From assembly GCF_000189635.1 (NCBI RefSeq), contig NW_002476433.1, forward strand, positions 434,001 to 498,000: DNA of 64,000 nt. The letters run 5' to 3'. The notes beneath the pieces were generated by a model. The model had not been told where the DNA came from. It searched no databases and saw only the letters and a program-made list of their open reading frames with translations. The position numbers and the translations under genes were made by a program. Source of the stretch: Tetrahymena thermophila SB210. Its lineage: Eukaryota > Ciliophora > Oligohymenophorea > Hymenostomatida > Tetrahymenidae. Shown here piece by piece: positions 37,203 through 48,877 of this stretch; positions within the stretch are counted from its first letter, which is position 1, and every line of letters starts with the position of its first letter.

Positions 37203-38302
37203 TTGTATTTAATAACTGAATTAGTTCATTTAAATCAACAATAATAATAACTAAATAACTATTAACAATAATAAAATCAAATATATAAAATTTAAATATT
37301 TTAATTAATATCTTCAAAGTATTCTTTTCCTTTTATTATACTATATGTTTTATTCTATTGCACTAATTATTACATATTTTTTATAAGAAAAACAATCTAA
37401 AAAGTTCAAAAATAAATAAATAAATATACTTATTCATGTGGATCGCTAATTAAAATCAACTTAAATATCTTTTTCTGTCATTAATTGTTATGTTATAATC
37501 TATTACCATTTATTTTATTTTAATTTAAAAAAATAATTATATTTTTTATTGTCATATTCTTTTTTCATTATTATACTTTGACATCATAAAAGTAATTAAT
37601 TATTAGCTGAACAGGTAAATTTTTTAAATAATTAAAACATGAAAATCATAGATAAAATATTTATTACCAAACCTAATATTAAAAGTTAATTTTTATGTAT
37701 AATTATACTATTTATCCTCATAAATTCAGATAAAAAATATTTTTAATTTTTATAATTTTTTAAACATTAATGAAATGAGTGTTTAACAAGAAAAATTTTT
37801 AATATTTTATAATTCTAGTCATCAAGGTATAAGGGTAATTTATTTTAAATAATATTTGTCCACTGACTATTGATTTAGTTGGAAAAATAGGCCTAATTAT
37901 TAAATTGATGAATACTCAAAAATTGTTTTTAAACTTATTTCATCAATAAATTAAGCTTGTTTTATTATATTACCTATTGTTTTTAGAAATCAAAAAAAAA
38001 TAGCTGTTATTTATCAGTTGTTGAAAAACGATTTTACGTTTAATGAATGTATTTTATCTTATTTTAATAGTATTTAAAAAAAGAAAAAAAATACTTTCAA
38101 ATATTAACTGAATAAATATTTTAAATGCTAAACATCACCATTTTATAATTACTTTAAGCGTTTTTGAATAAAGTTTTTTTTTTGTGTTATAAAAAGGTTA
38201 ATACTATTCTAATTGAATTTAAAGGATAAATAGTTTTCCAATTTTTTCATAATTATTAAAATTAATTCAATTTAAAAATCTGTATTTCTACTTAAAAAAC
38301 AA
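37203..38302. repeat. intergenic with remnant of a third secreted-protein unit
   Basis: From about 37440 to 37750 the sequence resembles the 3' flanks of the two small secreted-protein genes (38940-39260 and 41990-42290): TTTTTCTGTTATTAATTG-like, CATCAT..AGTAATTA and ATCCTCATAAATTCAG-like stretches in the same order. From about 37765 it is the 5' flank shared with the second gene (40750 on). This implies that a third gene copy once lay upstream and was lost. No coding remnant is visible. Confidence 0.6.
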
Positions 38303-38791
38303 ATGAAATTGAGAATTACTTTCCTTTTAGTTATCTTGATTTTAGCTGTAGCTACTTCAGCTAAAAAATCTCTAACTAAAGTTAAAAAAGATGTATACCC
38401 TACTTTAGAGCCCATTTTTGCATTTATTGCAAATTTAGACTCTGAGGAAGAAGATGTATTGTCAGAAGATCCTATTGGTTAGGCCTTATATCATTGCATT
38501 AATACCAATTATTAACCATGGGATCGTGATCACTAAGATTTCGTCCATCTTGTTGATAATAGATGCTAACATTTTGATCGTGAGGAGGATGTAGTAGCTT
38601 TCTATCATAATACCCTCAACTGTGTAGAGAATATTAGTGCTCCAAGATAATCTGTTAAAGTATAATTCGTTGCTACTATTTAATGCGTGTTTGATCAATT
38701 TTGCCAAGTATAAAAATAAGATCTAATTTGGCTTTAAAAGAAAAAACCTTCACTTAAATCATAAAATAAATTGAAGAGAAGAAGAGTTTGA
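38303..38791 (+). CDS. small secreted Cys protein, copy 1
   Basis: Single exon, 162 residues, TGA at 38789-38791. It begins with a classical signal peptide (MKLRITFLLVILILAVATSA, cleavage near residue 20), followed by a Lys-rich then acidic linker (about 25-58) and a domain with four cysteines shared with copy 2 (C65, C88, C107, C128), plus a private C134. The motif GQALYHCIN opens the domain and DNRCQH, LNCVEN and QCV carry the next cysteines. It ends in a basic KLKRRRV shared exactly with copy 2, which is unusual for a secreted protein and may be a processing or binding tail. I know no named family. It is probably an exported or vesicle-stored protein; no function is assigned. Confidence 0.75.
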
Positions 38792-41330
38792 TTGATAAAA
38801 ATAAAGAGCATTAAAAAAATATTATCAACTACATATTATTTTACTTTTCATTGTTGATTTTTTTTTCATATTTGAATTATAAATTTTCATTAAAAAAATT
38901 TCTTTTAATTACGAAAGGCTTTTTTTATGTTAATAAATTATCATATTAAATTTCTTTTTCTGTTATTAATTGTTAAATTTGTAATCAATCTCTTATCCTT
39001 TATTTTAAAATAAATTATACTTTTTATTATCAATACATTTTTTTGATAATAATACTCTTACATCATTAGAGTAATTATTTGTAGTAATAATAATGTTTTC
39101 AGGCAATTAAATAAAATGTTAATATCATTTTAAACTTAAAAATAAAATCTATATAACCTCACCTTATATTAAAAGCTAATTTATAATATAATTAATTACA
39201 CATTTCATCCTCATACATTCAGGTAATATTAAATAGAGTATAAAAAATATTTTTTATTTATATTAATAATTCTAAACAAGCTCTAAACAAAATAAATAAA
39301 CTAAAATAGACCTATTAATAATTTATAAAGTAATAAATTAAACTGAATTTAGAGAAAAAACTCTATTCTTTAAATTATTAAAAAAATTAAATCAATGTTA
39401 AAGAGATTAATAATAATTATAAAGGAGTATACCATAATTAAAGAGTATTTAGGTTGGTTTTCAAAAATTTTTGAATGTGATAAAGTTTTAAATTCAAAAA
39501 TTTTTAAAATTTGATTTACTGGCTACAGATTTTTCTTACAATTTTCATAGTGGGGTAGAATTTTCTATTAACTAATTTAAGTAATATTTTTATTTAAATT
39601 ACAATTAACTGTGAAAATTATTTTTCTTGTGGAATTTAATGATTGAATACTAGTATATTAAATAATTTAATTAAAAGTTAATTGATCTTTAGATATAAAA
39701 ATATAGACTCATTCAATTTTAGATTTAAGTGATACTCACATTTTGTATCTCTTTTTTAATGGTAATTCAAAAACTTCAATGTAGAATGTTAGGATGTTTC
39801 AATTTTTTATGATAAACAGCACAATTATAATTTTTAAACACTTTCTAATAGAATTTGAAGGTCTATAAGTTTTAAATAATGAGAATATTATTTTTTCCTC
39901 TTAGATTTATTTCTTTTTTCAAATTTTTTATCTTTAAATTGAATTCATATGAATTACACTGATCCTTCATCTAATACTAATATTAAGTGTTAAAATTCAA
40001 ATAGAATGGGACAAATTAATTAGAAAAACCTATTTCTATTAATTGTATTTTTTAAATAAGAAAATTTCAAACATAATAAAGGACTCAGTTTAAAATGAAT
40101 CTAAAAATAAAATTGCTATCTATAGAGCATTATTAAGTTATTAATCTAAAATATTTCATTCCTAGTTAAGAATTTTAAATACAACAAATCATCTTTAAAT
40201 TTTGATTAATTAATTTGGAAAATCCTTTTTAGATAAATCAATAAAAAATCCACTTATTTCTATTTCAATATTTAAATATTATTATTTTATAAAAATAAAA
40301 AATGACATATTTTTAATTAGCTATGGGTATTCCATACAAAAAGTATAAATTGAATTAATAAATTTAAGTTAAATAATAAAAAAGTCTAATTTTTCACCAT
40401 TTAAAAATATTTTTATACATACACAAATTAATTTACTGAAAATCATTTTAAAATTGATATATTATTTATGCTTTTTTTATTATAAAAGTGGATTATCAAT
40501 ATATTTAAATATCTTAATTTAGAACAAATAATTAATACTAATAGGATAATTAAGATCAGGAAGTAGGTTAATAAAATAAAATTGAAATCAATTAATATAA
40601 ATTAAGACCTATTAATAATAGAATAGATAGATAATACAGATCATGAAATAAATAGATGAAATAAAATTTAAATCAATTAATATAAATTAAATACTACAAA
40701 ATGTGATTAACTATCTACCATTAAAAAATATTAAAAAAATTATGACTTCTAGTTAATGAAATGTGTGTTCAACAAGAAAGTTTTTTAATATTTTCTAATT
40801 CAAGTCATCAAGGTATAAGGGTAATTTATTATAAATAATATTTACCAATTGACTATTGATTTAGTTAGAAATATAGGCCTAATTATTAAATTGAAGAATA
40901 CTCAAAAATTGCTTTTCAACTTAATTCACCAATAAATTAAGTTTATTTTATTATATTTCCTTTTGTTTTTAGCAATCAAAAAAAAATAGCTGTTATTTAT
41001 CTGTTGTTGAAAAACGGACTTACATGAGTTTGATGAATGTATTTTATTTGATTTTAATAGTATTTAAAAAAAAGAAAAACAATATTTTCAAATATTAACT
41101 GAAGTAGAAGTAATTTAATTTGTTTTAAAATTGATTAAAAAACAAATATTTGATATGCTAAACATCACCATTTTACAATTACTTTAAGCGTTTTTGTATA
41201 ACGTTTTTTATTGTGTTATAAAAAGGTTAATACTATTCTAATTGAATTTAAAGGAAAAATAGATTTCTAATTTTTTATAATTATTAAAATTTATTCAATT
41301 TAAAAATCTGTATTTCTACTTAAAAAACAA
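38792..41330. other. intergenic between the two secreted-protein genes
   Basis: AT-rich and gene-free. 38792-39490 is the duplicated 3' flank; about 39490-40750 is unique and shows no reading frame; 40750-41330 is the duplicated 5' flank, including a tract around CATCAAGGTATAAGGGTAA that also occurs near 37821. A CTCTT-poor, chromosome-breakage-like core (AGGTTGGTTT) lies at 39451-39460. Confidence 0.6.
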
Positions 41331-41843
41331 ATGAAATTTAGAATAACTTTCCTTTTAGTTATCTTGATTTTAGCTGTTGCTACTTCAGCCAAAAAATCTC
41401 TAACTAAAGTTAAGCTTCATGATGATAACGATGAACAAAATGATGATTTTCCTGATTTCTAATAAACTTTTGAACATTTTGAAACTTTAAATCCTGAGGA
41501 TGAAGATGAAATTCCAGATGATCCTGTTGGTTAGGCCTTATATCATTGCATTAATTCCAATTATTTCCCATGGGATAAGGATCACAAAGATTTCGTCAAT
41601 CTTGTTAATAATAGATGCTAACATTACGATGGTCAGGTGAATGCAGTAGATTTCTTTTAAAATTCCATCAACTGTGTTAATAATCTTAGATATTCAAGAT
41701 AATCTGTTAAAGTATAGTTCATTGCTGCTATTGAATGCGTGATTGATCTATTAAAGCAAGATTAAGAACCAGAACATATTTGGCTTTAAAACAAAAAATC
41801 TTCATTTAAATTATAAAATAAATTGAAGAGAAGAAGAGTTTGA
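41331..41843 (+). CDS. small secreted Cys protein, copy 2
   Basis: Single exon, 170 residues, TGA at 41841-41843. The signal peptide (MKFRITFLLVILILAVATSA) and its codons are almost identical to copy 1. The acidic linker (residues ~29-64, Asp/Glu-rich) is essentially unrelated in sequence to copy 1. The Cys domain is conserved: GQALYHC73, NNRC96QH, INC115, EC136, and the C-terminal KLKRRRV is identical. It lacks the fifth cysteine of copy 1. The start is set by the aligned signal peptide. Function unknown. Confidence 0.75.
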
Positions 41844-42833
41844 ATGATAAAATAAATGATCATTAAATAATTATAATCAACCACATATTACTTTACTTTT
41901 CATTGTTGATTATTTTTTTTTTCATATTAGTGTTAAAAACTTTCATTAAAAAAATTTCTTTTAATTATTAAAGGTTTTGTTTTTGTTAATAATTTATCAT
42001 ATTAAATTTCTTTTTCTGTTATTAATTGTATATTTGTAATCTATTATCCTTTATTTTAATATCAAAAAAGAAATTAAACTTTTTATTATCAATACATTTT
42101 CTTGATTATAAAACTCAGACATCATTAGAGTAATTATTTGTAGTACTAACAATGTTTTCAGGCAATTAAATAAAGTGTTAATATCATTTTAAACTTAAAA
42201 ATAAAATCTTTATAACGCTAATATTAAAAGCTAATTTATAAATATAATTAATTACACATTTGATCCTCATAAATTAAGGCATATTTAAAAAGAGTATAAA
42301 AATTTTTTTATTTTCATTCTCAACAAGCTCTAAGCAAAACAAAAAAACTAAAATAAACCTATTAATAGTTTTTTAAGTAATAAATTTAACTGAATTTAGA
42401 GAAAAACTCTTTTTTTTAAATTATTAAAAAAATTTAATCAATCTGAAACAGTTTAATAATAATTAATTATGAAGGAGTATATCATAATTAAAGAGTACGT
42501 AGGTTGGTTTTCATAAATTATTTGAATGTGATAAAAATGTTAATTTTTAAAAATTTTTTTATTATTTTAAAATACTTCTACAAATACTAATCGCACCAAT
42601 ATTGCTTATATATTATTTTTTTAACTTATCTCTCTAAGGCAATACATATAAGAAAAAAATATCATAAAAAATTGCATTATGAAAACTTTTATTAGACAGA
42701 ATATATTTAAAAATAAAAGTAAATGAAGAATTAATAATAATACAAAATATAAACTTAAAAAAAACTATAGATTCAGAATTTTATATATTTCTTTTAGAAT
42801 ATTTTATAAAACTTAATAAACTAGGTATTTTAT
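41844..42833. other. intergenic, no gene seen
   Basis: It contains the duplicated 3' flank of secreted-protein copy 2 up to about 42540 (with the second AGGTTGGTTT core at 42501-42510), then AT-rich DNA up to the convergent zinc-finger gene. Confidence 0.5.
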
Positions 42834-43772
42834 TCAATTTTTATGTGTACTTAAGTTATTTTTTTGTTTAGGTGGTCTACCTTTAGTTGTGTTTCGTTTC
42901 ATTTGAAATTTAGAAGTTTCTTCACCTTTATGCTCTCTTTTTACATGGTTAATCAATGCACCAAGGTTTGCATAACGTAATTTGCATTCATTACAAGAAT
43001 TAGAATCAGTGTAAGCAAATTTATTTTTTTCTTTAGCCCTTAACTTAGCTGCACTCCACTTCCATTTCTTTAGTTAAGATGGTTATTAGACTTAAGTTTC
43101 TTTAAAAATCATTTAATTCTGATTTAAAGAACTTTTTTCGTATTAAGGTTAATTATCTTTCAAAGGTTAATTAAATATTTATGTAGGGTTTATTTAAATT
43201 TATTGATGTTAATTTTCACTTCCGATTTATTAGTTTTGTTAGTCTGTAAACTCTTCCATGCTGTTTTGTTCTCCCCCAAAAATAAAAGAATTTGGTTTAG
43301 TTACATCTAAGATATAAAATAGTTGACATATACAATTATCTACATTGCAATTAGAATATTTATTTTGATCATTGTCTTTGAAACATCTGAAAGTCGAATT
43401 TTAATTTTGTTCTTATAATTGATTGTTTTACAAGTTTGATACACACTCTATGCTTTCACTTCTCTAAGATAAAATACTTTTTTAATATTAACCTTCGCTC
43501 AAGCTGTTCTGATTACTCTCTGAAGATGAAAAACCACCACAAATCTATTATTATCTAGCACTCTCATTATTTTCATAATATTATATAGGTAGATCATTTA
43601 GAGAATATGAAGCAGTGCTCTGAGAACTATGATTACTTGAGTATAAATTTAGGTAGCGTTACTCCAGTTTTTTAGGGCAAAAGCTTATGTCAGAAAGTTC
43701 TTAGTCCTATTAAACATCTTTTGAATAAGATTCTATTCCTTAAGTTTATGAATCAAAATTAAATTAGCTCAT
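42834..43772 (-). CDS. single C2H2 zinc-finger protein with GRPPK tail (ZF1)
   Basis: Single exon, 312 residues, ATG at 43772, TGA at 42834-42836. The first ~230 residues are Gln/Asn/Ser-rich and disordered. Near the C-terminus lies one C2H2 finger, C-x2-C-x12-H-x4-H (CNECKLRYANLGALINHVKREH), followed by KGEETSKF and an AT-hook-like TTKGRPPKQK. The finger-plus-GRPKK layout is shared with the plus-strand genes at 45418 and 50849 and the minus-strand gene at 53669, so it founds a local family. A sequence-specific DNA-binding role is likely; with a single finger, the basic tail probably contributes to binding. It is the most diverged member, with several private Cys residues in the middle. Confidence 0.75.
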
Positions 43773-45417
43773 ATATTACTTTATTTAATTGTTTTACTTT
43801 TTTTTGTTTTTTCTTGAAAACAATTATTAATAGTAATATTGCTTTTTTTAAATAAAGAAAGAAAGATATAATTGATATCTTATAAATACAAAAAACTGAT
43901 CAAATCTAACTGGAAAACTAAAAAAAAGCTTTTTTTTAAATGACGTTTGCTTTTTATCTAATATAATAGATTAGTGGGACAATTGTCATCTTTATTAGAC
44001 ACTGTGCTTTTAATATTTTTATTGGATACTAATTTTTAAAAATCTTTATTGAGCACCCAATTTTAGTTTCTTCTCATAAAAAACCACATTTTAATGAGAA
44101 AAAGATATTAATTGAAAAATTATAATGATATCTAAATAAAGCATTTAATACATAATTAATGTTCAATAATAAGAATATTGATATTTTGGATCAAAAATTG
44201 CATAGTTTTTCTACTTTGATTAAACAAATAACATTAATTATTAATTAATGTTTTAACTTAGAATATTTGTTAATAATTTCTAATGAATTAATCTAAACTA
44301 ACATTTAATAAGTTTATTAAGAAAAAATGGTTCATTTCTTTATCAAATAATGATATATAAATATATAATTTTTAAGAGGCTTGAATTTGTTATATAGTTA
44401 AACTAGTATGTATGTTTACAAAATCTATAATTTTTAACTCATAATAATCTCCTTATTGATTAATTAAAATACTAACAAAAATCAATTATGGTAGCGATCC
44501 TAAAATAGTAGGTTAAATAGCGAATTTTACTTAAAATATGAAAGCTACACTTGTATTTATTTTTATATGTCTTTAATTTACTAAATATTTTAATGTTTTT
44601 ACATTTTAAAAAATAGAATTAGTAGTTTTTAACATTTTCATTCCTTAAAATTATTTGATTCGAAGAGTATTATTTTAGGACAATTTTTAACTCTAAACCA
44701 TTTTTTTCATTTAAAAAACCAAATTTTTAAACCACGAAAATACTTGCTGCGTGTCCATGATAAATTACTTATGCTCCTATGCCCCTACCACTTCTGAATT
44801 TTTAAAAATTAATTATTTTCCTTGCAATTATAACTATAAATATAAAGCATTAAACACTTTAAAAGATTTTAATAAAGAGAGAGACATATATTTTATATAT
44901 TTTTTTCAATAATAAGAGACCCAAATACTTATTCGCGATAAATATTGAAATTAGTTATTATCAAAATATCATACATTATTTAATATACAAAATATTCAAG
45001 ATTGCATGATAAACACATAATATGAAAGTATAGTTAATAATATAAATTCAACCTTTAAACTGATTTTAGGCCCTAAAACAATTGTTTAAGCCCATTTTAC
45101 TATCTTTCTTTTACTCTTCTTTTGAAAATTAATTTTACAAAAATTCTTTGCATATTTATTCAAAATAAAATAGACATTAATTAAGTAAAAAGTAAGTATA
45201 GTATTTAATCTATTTGAATTCTAATAATTAATTAATTTAATACTCTATCAAATTCAAAATCTTAACAATTTGATAAAAACCTTCTGGATTTCCAGTTAGA
45301 AATGTAAAAATACATATAAATTGTAGCAAAGAAAAATTAGAAAATTAGTATTTCAATAAAAATATATTTTAAAAAAAGACAATTAATCAAAAAAAAAACA
45401 TTGAAGAAAACAGACAC
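43773..45417. other. divergent intergenic region of two zinc-finger genes
   Basis: Gene-free, AT-rich. From about 44740 the sequence is repeated at about 50190 (shared GCTCCTATGCCCCTACCACT-like tract and ATAAATATAAAGCATT), marking the start of the ~5 kb duplicated unit. A segment near 44493-44600 resembles 57645-57770. Confidence 0.6.
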
Positions 45418-46299
45418 ATGATGAGCTAGTCTTTTAATCAATTCTAAAGTTAATATACAGAAGTTTACCCATACCTATATGAGGATCAATAAAACTGTGA
45501 GACGTTCTACTAAAATTAAAATAATAATTAACCCTAAGTTGGCTAACCATTATAGATTGAAAAATAATATTTTATTAGCCTTTAATTAGAAAATCGCTTT
45601 AATTATACATCAAATTCCTTAATTGATAATAGAGACACTCAATACTCAACAAGTAATCATACAAAATTATCATCAAGCTTTTCAACGAATAATGTGTAAT
45701 CTGATCTCATAGAAGAAGAGTTTAAAGTTTCATAATCAGAAGTAGATTGTGCCAAAAATGTTCAACACTTTGACTCAATTATTAACTCTTTGTAAGATCC
45801 TTTTGGCAACATAGTAATGTATCCAATGTTTGATTAAGAAAATTAAGATGAATTGAACTTTTTCTAATCATAGTTTAATGGTTTCTAAGCAGATGCTTAA
45901 ACTAATTGCTAATAACCCTATAGTTCCAACTATCAAGACCAAACTTAATACTCTCATTTTCTAAATGAATCAAACTGTGGTTCTTTAGAATAATAATTAT
46001 CATAAGATCATCAATCCTCTAACATCTTTAATCAAAGAAATGAAGATTTATAAGAGCTTAGTAGTAATGTTATTGATAAGACAATATATTTGACTCCTAG
46101 GCAATAAAAAATATATAAAAATAATCCAAACGCCTACCCTGATAAATTTTCTTGTAAGAAATGCCATAAATACTATAAGAATCATTCGGGTTTAACTAAT
46201 CATGTAAGAATTAAACATTCTGGTTCCAAAACTTCAGAATTTTAACTTTAAACAACCAAGCTGGGTAGACCTAAAAAGAATAGTAATGGTCAACTTTGA
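45418..46299 (+). CDS. single C2H2 zinc-finger protein with GRPKK tail (ZF2)
   Basis: Single exon, 293 residues; the first of two adjacent ATGs (45418, 45421) is taken. Asn/Gln/Ser-rich for about 220 residues; then PRQQKIYKNNPNAYPDKF leads into one finger CKKCHKYYKNHSGLTNHVRIKH (C-x2-C-x12-H-x4-H), then SGSKTSEF and KLGRPKKNSNGQL at the end. It is nearly identical to the gene at 50849 in the finger and in the block KVSQSEVDCAKNV, while the stretches between have drifted. No frameshift is present. It is probably a DNA-binding protein; target unknown. Confidence 0.78.
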
Positions 46300-46530
46300 A
46301 AATAACAAAAATTATGATAATAATAATTTATTTAGCTGGTTATTTGATTAAAATTATATATCTTTATAACAGCTTATTTCATATTTATCATATAAATTAA
46401 TTTTGAACAAATCTATTTTCTTTTATACCTTCTATCAATAATTTTTTGTATTATTTGATTATAACAATCAACACTTTAAAAAGCAGTGTACCTATAATAA
46501 TTGAATTACTAATACATGCAAAATATAGAG

Positions 46531-46586
46531 CTTCCAGGATTGAAATTCTTGTGGTAGCTCTACCGCAAGAATAGTAATCTTGGAAG
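46531..46586 (+). ncRNA. long hairpin, pre-miRNA-like or small mobile insertion
   Basis: Arms 46531-46556 and 46561-46586 form a 26-bp stem with a GCTC loop. If transcribed from the plus strand, only a symmetric 3-nt internal loop is unpaired, because the two other differences become G-U pairs. The aligned position in unit 2 (near 51955) lacks it, so it was inserted in unit 1 or lost from unit 2. Whether it is transcribed is unknown. Confidence 0.5.
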
Positions 46587-46805
46587 TGCTTAAGTAATTT
46601 AATAAGTTTTTAAGATATGAACATTTTTTGCCAAAAAAATTATTTTTTTTAACTTAAATTAACTTAACTTAACTTACAGGTTAGACGGTAATAAAATAAA
46701 CTATGAAATATAGAATAAGGATTAGTTTTTTACAAGAAATTTTAATAATTTAAATTAGTTTTATTATAATTTTTATATACAAGTTATTAGTTAAAATTTT
46801 TTATA

Positions 46806-47039
46806 TCATATAACAATTTTTTATGTAAAGAAAGCTTTACAACTTTACTAAGAATTTTATTAAGAATATGAAGTAGTATTGGTCTCTTAATGGTAGATAA
46901 TTTATTCATTTTTTTAGATCTATTTTTGTTGATCACAAAAAAATTGATATTATTAATCATATTCAATGTTAACATATTTATCAATTGAATCTTAATTATG
47001 TACCATTTAGTTTTGATATTGACCAAAATTATAATCCAT
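46806..47039 (-). CDS. Gln-rich mini-protein (QN1), 77 aa
   Basis: Single exon, ATG at 47039, TGA at 46806-46808. The protein reads MDYNFGQYQNQMVHNQDSID, then IEYDQQYQFFCDQQKQIQK, EQIIYHQETNTTSYSQQ and a short CKAFF end. Two other full-length copies at 52258-52494 and 56285-56521 have the same length within one residue and keep the frame despite many substitutions, which supports a real coding gene. It lies tail-to-tail with zinc-finger gene ZF2. No known domain; a transactivation-type or scaffold role would be guesswork. Confidence 0.55.
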
Positions 47040-47976
47040 ATTTATTAATTTGTTTGTTGTTTTCTTATTTTTATTATTTGATTAATTATTTTTTGATTTT
47101 AATTATAAAAATTTGTCAGCTTTTAAATAATAAAAAAAATCAAAAGATCCTTCACATCCCCTGTATTTATCAAAATATAATCAAAAGTATTTTTAATAGA
47201 TTATTAAAGTGTCGACATCAAATGAAAAATTGAAAATACTTTTAAATTTAATTAATTACTAAGGAAATAACTAGTCACTTAGTATCAATATTAATCCAAC
47301 CTTTTGTTAAAGAAAGTATTTTATTAATGTTAATCTAAAATATTGAAAAGGTTCATTTTATTTTTTAAATGATAAATAAAATTATTATTTTTTAAAAAAT
47401 ATAAGTTTTCATTAAATGAGAAAGGCTTTGAATAATATAGTGTAAGATTTTTAAATTACTTCCATCAATAAATAATTTTACTTAGATTTATTAATTTCTT
47501 TAGAAAAACAATTAATAAATCTTACTAAAAATATTTTTCTGGTAGTAATTTAAAAATCTTACACTAGATTATTCAAAGCCTTTCTCACTTAATGAAAACT
47601 TATATTTTTTAAGAAACAATAATTTTATTTATCTTTTAAAAAATAAAATGAATTTTTTCAATATTTTAGATTAATATTAATAAAGTAATTACTTTAATAA
47701 AAGGTTCGATTAATATTTATAATAAGTAAATAATTATTCCCTTATTAATTAATTAATTAATTAATTAGATTTTTAAAAGTATTTTAAGTTTACACTTATT
47801 GAATTTAGAAAGAGACACTTTAATAGTCTATTAAATATATAGCAGATAAATAGAAGGGGATAGAAATATCTTAAGATTTTTTTTATTATTTAAAAGCTAA
47901 AAAATTTTTATAATTAAAATCAAAAAAGAATTAATCAAATAAAAAAAATAAGAAACCAACAAACAAATTAATAAAT

Positions 47977-48096
47977 ATGGATTATAATTTTTGTCAATAT
48001 GAAAACTAAATGATAGATAATTAAGATTCAATTGATAAAGATGTTAACATTGAATATGATTAATATTATCAATTTTTTTGTGATCAACAAAAATGA
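47977..48096 (+). pseudogene. Gln-rich mini-protein, truncated copy (QN2)
   Basis: Starts MDYNFCQYENQMIDNQDSID like its palindrome partner at 46806-47039, but stops after 39 residues at TGA 48094-48096. Relative to the partner, 14 bases are missing immediately before the stop, so the rest of the reading frame (to about 48200) is shifted. A further partial copy without a start lies at about 48205-48370. Confidence 0.6.
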
Positions 48097-48204
48097 ATAA
48101 ATTATCTACCATTAAGAGACCAACCTTACTTCATATTCTTAATAAAATACTTAGTAAAATTGTAAAGCTTGCTTTACATTAAAAATTATTAATGAAAAAA
48201 AAAA

Positions 48205-48370
48205 CTTATCATTGAATATGATTAATAATAACAATTTTTTTGTGATCAACAAAAATAGATCTACAAAAATTAATAAATTATCAACCATTACTAGACCAAA
48301 GTTACTTAATATACTTAACAAAATTAGTAAAGTTGTAAAGCTTTCTTTACATTAAAATTTCTTGTAAATC
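48205..48370 (+). pseudogene. Gln-rich mini-gene fragment (QN2')
   Basis: A tandem partial repeat of the preceding copy: it resumes at the codons for IEYDQ and includes TGATCAACAAAAATAGATCT and the GTAAAGCTTTCTTTACAT end, without the initial ATG region. It looks like a duplication remnant inside the right palindrome arm. Confidence 0.55.
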
Positions 48371-48877
48371 ACTAATTCTTATTCTTTATTTCGTAGTTTA
48401 TTTTATAATTTATTAATACAACATACAATTCATTCTTTATTTTAAATTAAAATATTTTTTATTAACACTTATAATCCATTTTATTTAAATTAGATTTTTG
48501 AAAATTTTATTATTAATAAAACCTTTTTTATTTATATAAGTAAAAGAATAATTTTATTTATCTTTTAAAAAATCAAATGAAAGTTTTCAATATTTTAGAT
48601 TAACATTAATAAAATACTTAATTTAATAAAAGGTTTGATTAATATCTATAGAGTGGCTTATTATTTCCTTTTTAATTATTTAGAGTTTGAAAATTATTTC
48701 TTATTGAATTTAGATGTAGGCACTAATTTGCCTATTGTTGATTATATTTAGATAAATAGAAGAGGATGTAAAGGTTCTTTTGATTTTATTTAAAAGCAGA
48801 AAAATTTTAATAATTAATTAATTTCAAAAAAATAATTAACCAAATAAAAAAGATAAGAAAACAAAAAATTAAAAAAT

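Larger units (their letters stand above)
37765..42540. repeat. direct duplication of the secreted-protein unit
   Basis: About 37765-39490 and about 40750-42540 are direct copies of ~1.7-1.8 kb covering 5' flank, gene and 3' flank. Non-coding flanks are as well conserved as most of the coding sequence. Limits are estimated by eye. Confidence 0.8.
46787..48205. repeat. long inverted repeat (palindrome) centred near 47503
   Basis: Left arm about 46787-47460 and right arm about 47544-48205. The inner 60 bases (47401-47460 versus 47544-47603) match at 58 of 60 positions. A second inner hairpin, 47484-47495 with 47511-47522, is perfect over 12 bp. Each arm carries one copy of the Q-rich mini-gene, pointing outward. 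Confidence 0.85.

Noticed and set aside
38486-38707. Minus-strand frame opposite secreted-protein copy 1
   Set aside because: Antisense to a gene with a clear signal peptide and conserved cysteines; not kept in copy 2.
46985-47233. Hydrophobic plus-strand frame over the palindrome arm
   Set aside because: It is antisense to QN1's 5' end and its flank, and the matching sequences in other copies do not keep the frame.
47703-47720. GGTTCGATTAATA resembling a tRNA B box
   Set aside because: No A box, acceptor stem or cloverleaf can be formed around it.
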